DNA from: Siphlonurus alternatus
Taxonomy: Eukaryota > Arthropoda > Insecta > Ephemeroptera > Siphlonuridae
DNA length: 64,000 bases
Reading direction: 5' to 3'
Assembly: GCA_949825025.1 (NCBI GenBank)
Contig: OX463778.1
Span: 1,688,501 to 1,752,500 of the forward strand
Part shown: positions 48,850 to 64,000 of the stretch, piece by piece
Position numbering within the stretch: the stretch's first letter is position 1
Layout of the letters: every line of letters begins with the position of its first letter
Program-made: the position numbers and the translations under genes
The notes under the pieces: model-generated
Database searches by the model: none
Seen by the model: only the letters and a program-made list of their open reading frames with translations
Told to the model about the DNA's origin: nothing

Positions 48850-49740
48850 ACTATAATATTAAAATTAAGCATTTTTTGAAAAAAAAATTTTTTTAGCAAA
48901 TGCAAATTTATCATCCTAAAGTCCTGTTTCTTTTAAGTATTTGAAAAATTAATGATAACGTGAAAGATTTTTTCTCCTGTATATTATTATTAATTGTATT
49001 AATGCAGCCATATAAGCTATTTTTGTTTATTTTTTACATAAATATATTGTTTACTATAGACAATTATTGGTCTATTGATTTTCCATTTTTTATTGTAAAG
49101 AAAGAGAAACTATTGTGACATTTTTATACTGAACTTTGTTGAAGTTGCCAGTATTTGTGTTGAGAAGTGATGTGGTGCCTTGATTATATACATTATACTG
49201 TTGGTGACATCAAGTGGCACAGCAAGTTTTAAGGAACTCAAAATATTGACTACGTATTTTCTCCAACAGTGATTTGCCTCAAAGAAGAACTATATTTCTG
49301 TTCAAAAGAGAATGTTTATTCAAGTGTGTGCATTCCCATTTATTATTTGTAATTTGATTTCCTGCAAGTTATTTGTATCTTGAACTATTTCATGAATTGA
49401 GAATATACCGTGAAGAAACTTACTTGTAGTCTCTTTTTTAATTATTTTACTTCTTTTGTAATGCATGCTCTGCATTTTCCACTTTGTTGTCTCAGAGTAC
49501 AATTCCAAAATTTTTGAATAGGAATATGACCCTTGAAACATAGAAACATAGAAGTAGATGTCAATTTTTGTTGCAGTTCTCTGATTTGCATTCTGGGGCG
49601 ACACTTTTATCTTAAAAGCCATGTACTTCAAAGTACATTCATTTGTTTAATGGACAACCTTCATGAATTTTTTTATTGCATAGTTCGGTTAGATGTCTTC
49701 AATCTTTGTATTGTCAATGTTTTCACATTTTTTCAAACCT
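48850..49740. other. Downstream of TOPORS, no gene seen
   Basis: Possibly an extended 3' UTR. The small open frames here carry no recognisable domain. Confidence 0.4.
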
Positions 49741-49745
49741 CTTAA

Positions 49746-50058
49746 TGGTAAGATAATGCCGCCAATGTTAAAAAAAAAAAAAAAAATGACACAAAAATTA
49801 TAAAAAAATAATAATAATAAAATGTTCTCCTCTACACCCCTTATCAGTACCTAAAAAGAGTTAGTTTTTGAGTTATCAATTTTTAAAGTTCAATAATTAA
49901 ACATGGAAGAATTTTCCATGTTAAATTAGTCAACTTTAAAAATAAATAACTCAAAAATTATATTGAATTTGTATACCTGATATTTTAGCTACTGATAAAG
50001 GATGTAGAGGAGAACATTTTAATTTTTTTTTAAACATTATGGTGGCGTTATCTTACCC
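49746..50058. mobile_element. TTAA-flanked foldback (family A), degenerate
   Basis: Left end TGGTAAGATAATGCCGCC, right end GGTGGCGTTATCTTACCC. TTAA lies at 49742-49745 and 50059-50062. The core is shortened and diverged. Confidence 0.75.
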
Positions 50059-50062
50059 TTAA

Positions 50063-50684
50063 CACTTAAGATGGTGCTGCAAATAACTATGACATATAAT
50101 AAGTAAAGTCGTATAAATATTTAGCATGCAAGCATAGGTTGCAAGACGATGCATCCCTTCAATTTTGAGGGTATAGAAGATTCTTTTTTTTATAAAAGAC
50201 TACATAACTCAAGGTCCTTAATCTAAAAAAAAAAAAAAAAGTCGACAATTAACAAAAACATGAATTTAAAAGTTCTTCAATATTGTATGCAATTTTTCCT
50301 TGTAAGAAGAAAACTTCTACTCCACTAATTTGTATGGAGAAAAAAATTTTACTGTGAGAAAAAATTGTATGATATACAAAATTGCACCATTTAATACAGG
50401 TCTAAGATAATTTACTTTGGTAATTAACTTGTGTGAAAATTAAGGCTTAAAGACACCTTTTATCAGTTCAGGGTAAGCAGTAGTAATAAAGGCATATGTA
50501 AAATTACTTATCACTCCTTTTTAAATTTTTAAAAATGCCAGCTGGTAATTTATATAGTTTTGTAAAAACTACAAATAAAAAACTGCGTACAGAGTATAAA
50601 CTTACAGCAGTGGTTTGTAAGTTCAAGGAGAATTGTACTGCAGAGTGCTAGCAACTAAACTGGTAAAAAAAAATAAAAACAAAA
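50063..50684. other. AT-rich spacer between two foldbacks
   Basis: Nothing recognisable apart from short A tracts. Confidence 0.4.
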
Positions 50685-50688
50685 TTAA

Positions 50689-51061
50689 GGGTAAGATAAC
50701 GCCACCAATGTTAAAAAAAATCCCTCACGAAAATTCTGAAAAAAAAAAAAAAAAAAAAATTTAAAATGTTCTCCTCTACACCCCCTATCAGTAGCTAAAA
50801 TATCAGGTATACAAATACGATCTAGTTTTTGAGTTATAAATTTTTAAAGTTGACTTCTTTAACATGGAAGTTCCATTTCTCCATTAAAGAAGTTTATTAA
50901 ATTTAAAAATTCATAACTCAAAAACTAGCTTGAATTTGTATACCTGATATATTTAGCTATAACTGATAGGGGATGTAGGTAGAGGAGAACATTTTAAATT
51001 TTTTTCATAATTTTCATGTGTGGGATTTTTTTTTTTTAACATTGGGTGTTTTACCTTACAC
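50689..51061. mobile_element. TTAA-flanked foldback (family A)
   Basis: Left end GGGTAAGATAACGCCACC, right end altered (GGGTGTTTTACCTTACAC). TTAA lies at 50685-50688 and 51062-51065. An A tract inflates the left arm. Confidence 0.78.
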
Positions 51062-51423
51062 TTAAAGACTTTATTATATAATTTTATTAGTTTTGATGGT
51101 TCTAAATATCTTCATAGCCACACAACATGAGCTGCCACTGCATAAAACCTTTGAAACAGTTTTCATGTACTGTATAGCTGTGCATTCTTCAAAAGCCTAT
51201 TAAGTACGTACCTTAAATTAAATAATATATTACTTTAAAAAAATCATTTCGAAAAAGGTATATATATGTATGTTGGTTTTGGACTTCCATGCCTTTCAGA
51301 AATTTTGCAGAACAGGATCTTTGTTTGGTTACTTTTTTAAAAAAATGTACATAAAACTTGATCTGTAATAAAATCAATCAAAGCTAAACAAAAAAATCAT
51401 TTTCTTGAACTGTAGTGAATTAA

Positions 51424-51654
51424 CCAGGGATCGGATGCGGATGCAGATGCAAGATGCACACGGATGCGCAAAAATGGGCTTGCATCCGCATCCGTGCATC
51501 CCAGATGCACAGGAAAAAATTAATGCATCCGGATGCGCATCCCAGATGCACGGGGAAAAATGAATGCATCCGGATGCGCATCCCAGATGCATGAAAAATA
51601 AATTTGCATCCGGATGCGCATCCACGGATGCACGAAAAATAAATTTGCATCCAT
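51424..51654. repeat. 40-bp GCATCCGGATGC tandem repeat block, left
   Basis: Starts CCAGGGATCGGATGCGGATG, then about 4 units of about 40 bp (GCATCCGGATGCGCATCCCA + GATGCATGAAAAATAAATTT). Each unit is itself partly palindromic. It stops where a family A foldback begins. A second block with the same head is at 52145. Confidence 0.8.
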
Positions 51655-51658
51655 TTAA

Positions 51659-52005
51659 GGGTAAGGTAACGCCACCAATGTTAAAAAAAATCCCTCTCAC
51701 AAAAATTCTGAAAAAAATTTAAAATGTTCTCCTCTACACCCCCTATCAGTAGCTAAAATATCAGGTATACAAATACGATCTAGTTTTTGAGTTATGAATT
51801 TTTAAAGTTGACCAATTTAACATGGGAGTTTCATTTCTCCATGTTAAAGTAGTCAACTTTAAAAATTTATAACTCAAAAACTAGATCGTATTTGTATACC
51901 TGATATTTTAGGTACTGATAGGGGGTATAGAGGAGAACATTTTAAATTTTTTTCAGAATTTTTGTGAGAGGGATTTTTTTTAACATTGGTGGCGTTACCT
52001 TACCC
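51659..52005. mobile_element. TTAA-flanked foldback (family A), well preserved
   Basis: A 347-bp palindrome with canonical termini. TTAA lies at 51655-51658 and 52006-52009. It lies directly against the end of the left 40-bp repeat block. Confidence 0.87.
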
Positions 52006-52144
52006 TTAACACTTTTTTTTCTCTTTTTTATCAGGTTTTTTGCTAATTGCCTCTAAATAAATCTTTAACACGAGGCATATTTTTTAACTTTATTTGCCAC
52101 TTGTCGTTTAAAAATTACAAGAAACATAGTGTATTATAAAAACC

Positions 52145-52413
52145 AAAGATCGGATGCGGATGCAAGATGCACACGGATGCGCAAAAATGGGCTTGCATCC
52201 GCATCCGTGCATCCCAGATGCACGGGAAAAAATTAATGCATCCGGATGCGCATCTCAGATGCATGGAAAATAAATTTGCATCCGGATGCGCATCCCAGAT
52301 GCATGAAAAATAAATTTGCATCCGGATGCGCATCCATGGATGCACGAAAAATTAATTTGCATCCGGATGCGCATCTCGGATGCACGAAAAAAACGCGTGC
52401 ATCCGGTCCCTGG
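52145..52413. repeat. 40-bp GCATCCGGATGC tandem repeat block, right
   Basis: The same head as the left block (ATCGGATGCGGATGCAAGAT) followed by about 5 units, ending GCATCCGGTCCCTGG. That end is the inverse of the left block's start CCAGGGATCGGATGC. AATTAA stands before the left block (51418-51423) and after this end (52414-52419). Confidence 0.8.
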
Positions 52414-52519
52414 AATTAACACATTTTATTTTTTTTTAATTGAAAGCATTTTTCATGCTGTTATTATTTTGAGCCTTTGTGAGAATGGAACAGTCTGAAT
52501 ATGATATAAATAATGTTGA

Positions 52520-52525
52520 TTTATT
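52520..52525 (-). terminator. Likely DIMT1 polyadenylation signal (minus strand AATAAA)
   Basis: The hexamer on the minus strand lies about 160 bases after the DIMT1 stop codon at 52686-52688. Confidence 0.45.
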
Positions 52526-52685
52526 ATATTTGACAACAATATAAATATATCCTAATTGCTTTTAATATTTACTTATTTTCATCAGTTAAAAACCCTCTTG
52601 CCGGTTATTATATGATCTAAAAATATTGCAGTACTTTCTTTATAATTATTTACATCAAATTTATAAAATGAGAAAACATACATCA

Positions 52686-58448
<5,763 letters not shown>

Positions 58449-59190
58449 TTTAATTTAGTATAGTTGCACTGTTCAATAAAATGATTATTTAGATTCAATT
58501 TTATAAGCGTGCACGTGAGTTTCGAGTTGTCAACATCGCCTGTCGCCAGATGAAGATCAGAAGTACCAACATAATCTTTATTATTTAAATCCTTTTTTTG
58601 AACGCTTTTTAACTTGATTTTTAATTTTCAAAATTTCATATTAGACTATAACATGTCTAGTTTTACATATTGCAATATTTCACTTCATTTTTATAATTGT
58701 GATATCATTTCATCAAGTTGCAACTCCCCCTCGCGTTTCGCGTTAGCAGCGGGAACCGACGTGAACTTGGCACTCAAGTTTTAACCCGAAGGTAATTATT
58801 AATTAAATTTTATAATTTAATTTTTTTTTTTATTCATTTTCTTATAAGATTATGTTCAATAAACAATTTATTATTATAAGATTATTTTTATACCATTAAT
58901 CATAAGAAACGAAGAAATATATAATTAAATTGGAAAAATATTAAAAATACATGATTTTTTTTAAACAAAAATATATATGAATATAATATATATTATATGA
59001 TTATATTATATATATACATTAAATTAAATATATATATATTTTTATATTATTGCACGTAAAAATATTAAAATAAATTAAACGCAAAAATTTAATTAAAATA
59101 AACAAACGACACATATATATATATATATGCATGGCTTTATATATATATTATAATATATATATTAGCTTTAATAAAATTATATATAAATTA
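58449..59190. other. DIMT1 upstream region
   Basis: A GC-richer stretch at about 58725-58792 (CTCGCGTTTCGCGTTAGCAG) followed by AAGGTAATT could be a promoter or a plus-strand non-coding exon. The rest, to 59190, is AT-rich without features. Confidence 0.35.
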
Positions 59191-59191
59191 A

Positions 59192-59290
59192 AGGGTAAGA
59201 TAACACACACGTACGCCCAATATGTTATAAAAAACTAGCTCAAATTTGTATATACCTGCATATATATGTGATATTGTATATAGCTATAAT
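59192..59290. mobile_element. Fragment of a TTAA-type foldback end
   Basis: TTAAAGGGTAAGATAACAC followed by CCCAATATGTTA and a shortened core piece (AAAACTAGCTCAAATTTGTA). The right arm is missing and the piece runs into (AT)n. Confidence 0.45.
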
Positions 59291-59314
59291 ATATATATAT
59301 TATATTATCAATAC

Positions 59315-59317
<3 letters not shown>

Positions 59318-59391
<74 letters not shown>
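59318..59391. repeat. (AT)n microsatellite
   Basis: About 36 AT units between DIMT1 and LSG1. Confidence 0.95.
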
Positions 59392-59396
<5 letters not shown>

Positions 59397-59874
59397 AAAT
59401 TTCACAATAAATTATACTAATGTTTTCACTGTTTTCAGATTACATGGTGCTCTCGCTACAAAAGTAGCAAAACAAATCCACTTAAGTAATACAAATATAT
59501 TTTTGTTCATCTTTAATTATATACCATTTTATATTTCTTTAAAACAAATTGTTTTATGGGTACATTAATTATAAATCTCCCATACTTATTTTGATTGTAA
59601 AACAAACAAAAGTTCATGATTCTAGATAATTTTTAATATATCTTCAACATTTTGAAAAGCCAGTATGTCAATAATAAAAGGAGGGGAACCAGGTAAAAAA
59701 TATAAAAGAATTCGTGGAAAAATATGCAATAGTCCATTACCATATCAGAACACATAAATTAAATTTCCATTTCCATTAAATTTAATAATTACTGAAGTTA
59801 AAAGTGTTTGCATTCCTTATTTATAGGCTTAAATATACCCTAATTATTTTTACACCAACTTGCAACTCAAATTG

Positions 59875-59908
<34 letters not shown>

Positions 59909-60330
59909 GGAGGCTGGTCCGGCCCCCATCAACCTGATTATAATTACATTTGCATCTTTATTATTTTTACTGCAACTCCAATATGGCCTGACATTAATAT
60001 ACATAAATTAAAATTTTGCCATGTGTTAATTGCCAGCTTAGGTGGATATTATTATACATTCTTGTGTTTAACTTTTAAAAAAACTAACCATTATATTTGA
60101 CCATATTTTGTTACTGAAGAATTAAAGAAATTAATTGAAACCAATAAATTTTACTCTTTTAATTTAGAGTATTGTTGGTAATGATGTGTATTAACCCAAG
60201 ATGCATATTCTATATTGCCTGCTAATGTCATTTGTCGCTTATTGTTCCAACACAATTTCATATCCTGTTTAGCATTGACAAGAATTAGAGATTTGAATCT
60301 TCTTATAAAAAATAAACTTGGATGTATCCA
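59392..60330. other. Intergenic stretch between DIMT1 and LSG1
   Basis: AT-rich with a 32-base A tract at about 59875-59906. No gene was seen. Confidence 0.4.
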
Positions 60331-60335
60331 TTTAA

Positions 60336-60665
60336 GGTAGAGATAACGCCGAACAGCTGTTTGACGTACTCCCATTTGATTAACATGTAAACCTTAGCAA
60401 ATTCACAAAAATTCTTAAATTATTTTGAGAGACAGAGATATCAGTGCCTAAAAGTCATATAGAAAAAGTTTCAAAATAATTTAACGAGCCGATTTTTTTT
60501 AATTAATTTTTTAGTTTGTCTCACCATGGGAAAGCTCTATGCTGAAAATTAAAAAATTAATTAAAAAAAAAAAACTGGCTCGTTAAATTGTTTTGAAATT
60601 TTTTCTATGGCTTTTAGGCACTTATATTTGTCTCTCAAAAAATTTTCAGAATATTTGTGAAAAAT
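60336..60665. mobile_element. TTAA-type foldback, core Y with GGTAGAGATAA ends, truncated
   Basis: TTAA at 60332-60335, then GGTAGAGATAACGCCG. The core (CCATTTGATTAACATGTAAACC, arms around ACGAGCCGATTTTTTTT) matches 41980-42363. The right terminal 60-70 bp are missing. Confidence 0.7.
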
Positions 60666-60881
60666 ATCTTTTTACTAAACATTTAATATATTCCAGAAGT
60701 CTAAACTTAAAATTGGTTCAATAGAGGTTCTGTAAACATTTCTAGAAATAAGAATTTTTAACAAGGAAAACTCAACTTACCCAGCAATTGAAAAACATAA
60801 ATATTATCAAGTTGCTAAGGACTGTGCAGGATATACAGAGAGATGGTATCTTACAAGAAATGGACAAAATTTTGCATTTGT

Positions 60882-62862
60882 TTACTGCTGGTCCAGATGA
60901 GCATACACTTTGCGAGCTTTCTCCTTCTTGTTGCGATTGTTGTGAAGTTTCCAGGGCTTCCCTGCAAGTCTTTCCCTGCTAGCACTCACACTCCCCTCAC
61001 TGGAACAAAATTAGAGTTTCATGCTGAATATAACACTTTTCGAATTTATGTACAATAAAGCTGTAGATGTAACAACTTAAAGTAAAGTGCGCGCTAGAAA
61101 AAAAAGTTGAGTTAGTATTTTCTAAAAATAGTTCAAGTCATCCTCCATATCAAACCAAAATTCAAAAAATTCTATCTCAAATAGGTTTGCCAGAAAAAAA
61201 TTCCAAAGTCAGAGTGAATGCGTCGCTTAACATGGGGCCTTACCTGACAAAGACCCTCGAATATCTCGAAAAAATACACCGTTAGGTGGTATGAAAAAAA
61301 AATAGTGATGTTCTATGACCCAAGCTTTAACCAAAAACCGATTAAAAAAAATTCCGCTCGAATCCATTTTTCCGTAAAAAAATAATAAAAAATCTTATGG
61401 GAATTAACATGGTAGATTTTCTTGATTTTTTTACGGAAAAATGGATTCGAGCGAAAATTTTTTTAATCGATTTTTGGTTAAAGCTTGGGTCATAGAACAT
61501 CACTATTTTTTTTTTCATACCACCTAACGGTGTATTTTTTCGAGATATTCGAGGGTCTTTGTCAGGTAAGGCCCCAAGTTAAGCGACGCATTCACTCTGA
61601 CTTTGGAATTTTTTTCTGGCAAACCTATTTGAGATAGAATTTTTTGAATTTTGGTTTGATATGGAGGACGACTTGAACTATTTTTAGAAAATACTAACTC
61701 AACTTTTTTTTCTAGCGCGCACTTTACTTTAACTTGACAACCGATTGCATCTGAAAAACTCCTAATTATCATAAAGTTGAAGTGACATGTGCTTGTAAAT
61801 TATGTTAACAAAAATGGGATCAATATTATTATGTTTTTATGGAATCAAAACCATTTATGACTATGCAAATCAAAATAATTTTTTTTTTATATTATGTAAT
61901 AATTCAATGAATTGAGCAATATTTTTGTCTTTGTTTTTAATAAAATGTTAAAAAAAAAAACTTAGTGGCCAAACACAGATTCAGCATGTAATTGGATAAT
62001 CTGGGGGAGGAGGGAACTATCCCCGAATATTAAGTTTAGTTACTAGATGAAGCAAATGGAGGCAACTGCACTTTCAATACGTAGCTTTTAAGATAGTGAT
62101 TATTCCCCCCCCCCCCCCTTCCTTCCTTCCTTTTCTTGGTGGCAACATACACAAAATAAAGGATAAATATGCAAAATATGAAAGAAGAACTAATGTTACC
62201 TGGATATAGAAGGAGCTTGGCTTGCTGATGAAGCATGTCCCTTAACATGCACGCCTATTGACGCTTTCGTGAAAAATGTTTTATCCAGAGCTTCAGTTGA
62301 AATTTTGTGAGGCTGAAAAATAAAAGTTAAAAACATTAAACATGAAAATTAATGAGACAACAAACGAAACTTACTCGAATTATTCTTAACTGAGGAGGAG
62401 GCCTCGAGGACACTGCTTTGGAGCGTGGAGGGAAAGGGTGAAACTCTTCTTGATCGTGTCCAGGTGGAGCATGGCAGTACAGAAGCTTCCCCATCACAAA
62501 GTCCTTGAGAATGCAGCGTGCTGAACGAGATGTATCTGGCAGACCTCGTTGAGTCATAAAGCCACGGTTGTCTAGAAGTAACAGACTTTTTAATTCAAGT
62601 AGAAATGTTATTGCAGTCTAATGGCAGAATTTGTTTTCCAACATTGTTCACAGTGCTCTCTGGGGCTTCTAATTTCTAGTCTACATACCAGAAAATAAAT
62701 GCCATTTCTAAGTGGAATAATTAAAATAAATAAATAAATGAATGAATGAATGAATGAATGAATGAATGAATGAATGAATGAATGAATGAATGAATGAATG
62801 AATGAATGAATGAATGAATGAATGAATGAATGAATGAATGAATGAATAAATGAATAAATGAA

Positions 62863-62925
<63 letters not shown>

Positions 62926-64000
62926 ATACTAGTTGACTGAGGATAAGTAGATTTCAGGCTTACATCCATATGCACCAAGGAGTTCTTCAGGGGTGGGTAC
63001 CCTGTCTGGGTCCTCGCCCTCACGCGGCGCTGGCAACATGATGCCGTACTTATCCTCCAGGACGTGGCGAGGAATGAGGCTCGTAACCTGCGCTATTGGC
63101 GGTACCGAGTCTCTCAGCTGGTCGACCGGCAGGATGCCATTGACGACCATGTCGGCCTTGGTGGACACGAAGCTGGGCATTACCAGACCGGGGCAGTCAC
63201 ACAGCATCAGCGAAGGTTCCAGAAACAGCGTCTGAAATCAGAGTAAAATTTGTTACAGTAGTCTTGAATATTGAAATAAAAAATAAACATGATTAAGATA
63301 TACTTAGGGTATACTCTATAAATAACATATCTCTGCTCTGTTTACTGGCATTGTTACAGTCAACAATTACTTTAACGGTGGGACCAAAATTGCTAATCTG
63401 AATCTCTTTGCAACGTACAAGCTGTGTGTGTGTACATTTAATAAATTTACAGTATTTATTATCTGAAAATTGCAAGTACAGGGAAATGTAAGAAATAAAT
63501 AATGATTTTAAAAACTCGATTTTCTAAATTTAATTTAATTTTAATAAATACGCTGAAAATATAATGGGAGAGAAGAGGTAGCACCAAGTATATAAAAATA
63601 AAATAAGAAAAATGTAAATTCTCAAACCATAAGCTGATATATGCACAGACAAGTTTATTTTACTTATAAATATAATTTATTTTTATTTATTCCTGACAGT
63701 ACTGTAGTACATAGTAGAAAGTGTCGGTCTTTCTGTTCATGCCTAAGTTTTGCAATTTCTCAAACAAGTCAGTACTCTAATTATAAACCCCTGCAAAATT
63801 TTCACAACTTCCATTAAGAAGAGGAAGGGCAGAACTTTTAATTCCGGTGGAAATACCAAATTAACTTGTACTTCTGTAGAAGAATAAATGCAAAAGAAAG
63901 GTAATTCTGAATATAAAATAAAAAGGTCTCACTTGAAAATGCTTGGTTTTGCCCGGAGTGGTAGAGACGGAGACTTTCTTCTGCTGGATGAGTGCGTTGA
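60882..64000 (-). CDS. LSG1: LSG1, large-subunit GTPase (3' part, runs off the right edge)
   Basis: Minus-strand exons in the window are 64000(partial)-63933, 63231-62964, 62571-62375, 62312-62200 and 60999-60882, with consistent phases and a TAA at 60882-60884. The protein reads NALIQQKKVSVSTTPGKTKHFQ, then TLFLEPSLMLCDCPGLVMPSF (the DCPG is the G3 box of the circularly permuted GTPase; G4, G5 and G1 lie upstream outside the window), DMVVNGILPVDQLRD, PRHVLEDKYGI, EELLGAYGYNRGFMT, SARCILKDFVMGKLLYCHAPPG, and the basic tail GKPWKLHNNRNKKEKARKVY. LSG1 removes the export adaptor NMD3 from cytoplasmic pre-60S subunits. The last two exons are separated by a 1.2-kb intron carrying a family B foldback. 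Confidence 0.95.
61081..61728. mobile_element. TTAA-flanked 650-bp foldback (family B) in the last LSG1 intron
   Basis: A 648-bp palindrome, nearly identical to the copy at 7171. TTAA lies at 61077-61080 and 61729-61732. It starts about 80 bp upstream (in transcription terms downstream) of the last-exon acceptor. Confidence 0.88.
62630..62685 (-). repeat. Fragment of the SINE body seen at 13060
   Basis: CAACATTGTTCACAGTGCTC and TCTGGGGCT match the body of the SINE at 13060-13388. The tRNA head is missing. Confidence 0.6.
62737..62927. repeat. (AATG)n then (AATA)n microsatellite in an LSG1 intron
   Basis: About 27 AATG units pass into about 19 AATA units by single-base drift. It stops about 35 bp from the donor of the 62964-63231 exon. 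Confidence 0.95.
63235..63930. other. LSG1 intron, no further feature
   Basis: AT-rich intron between the two rightmost LSG1 exons. No repeat family was recognised. Confidence 0.5.

Noticed and set aside
51424..52413. Regular about 40-bp repeats resembling a CRISPR array
   Set aside because: The units are contiguous with no unique spacers, are internally palindromic, and lie in animal DNA without cas genes; they are a minisatellite.

Overview
This window is AT-rich, intron-rich animal nuclear DNA. Its genes have GT-AG introns, and microsatellites, a tRNA-derived SINE, a non-LTR retrotransposon fragment and many small inverted-repeat DNA transposons lie between and inside them. The C-terminal style of the retrotransposon ORF and a TCAGTC initiator-like site near one start codon fit an arthropod, possibly a crustacean, but the species cannot be fixed from the sequence. 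No prokaryotic or viral gene block, CRISPR array, rRNA gene or intact tRNA gene was seen.

Five conserved eukaryotic genes can be assembled exon by exon with consistent splice phases. From left to right they are: a PLEKHJ1-like PH-domain gene (minus, 6423-10177); a kinesin-13 (KIF2/MCAK) gene (plus, 11762-37554, 16 coding exons); a TOPORS-like RING ubiquitin/SUMO ligase gene (plus, 43458-48728, 4 coding exons); DIMT1, the 18S rRNA dimethyladenosine transferase (minus, 52686-58448, 6 exons including a 43-nt last exon); and the 3' part of LSG1, the circularly permuted GTPase of 60S maturation (minus, 60882 to beyond the right edge). A possible 3' terminal exon of an unidentified plus-strand gene lies at the left edge (about 390-540). 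PLEKHJ1 and kinesin-13 are divergent. Their shared upstream region holds two copies of a promoter module, each with a perfect NRF-1-type palindrome, and one copy is split by a hAT-like element with a perfect 8-bp target duplication.

The rest is dominated by foldback (nearly fully palindromic) elements in separable families: (A) about 350-bp TTAA-flanked elements, ten or more copies, in which termini and cores appear in swapped combinations; (B) about 650-bp TTAA-flanked elements, whose three copies all lie in introns of three different genes; (C) about 315-bp elements flanked by AT and carrying TGACGTCA palindromes, one of which sits inside a larger TTAA-flanked foldback in a TOPORS intron; (D) TA-flanked elements, including a 2.6-kb one with repeated GGGGTAAC motifs; (E) hAT-like elements with 8-bp duplications; and (F) short elements starting GGGGCATTCAC. 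Their mobilising transposases are not encoded here.

The most unusual coding observation is in kinesin-13. The reading frame continues from exon 15 straight through the splice donor for 130 more codons and ends in a hydrophobic segment 12 residues from a stop, which predicts a membrane-anchored isoform. There is no operon logic. Two genes act in ribosome maturation (DIMT1 for 40S, LSG1 for 60S); the others are a microtubule depolymerase, an E3 ligase and a PH-domain protein.
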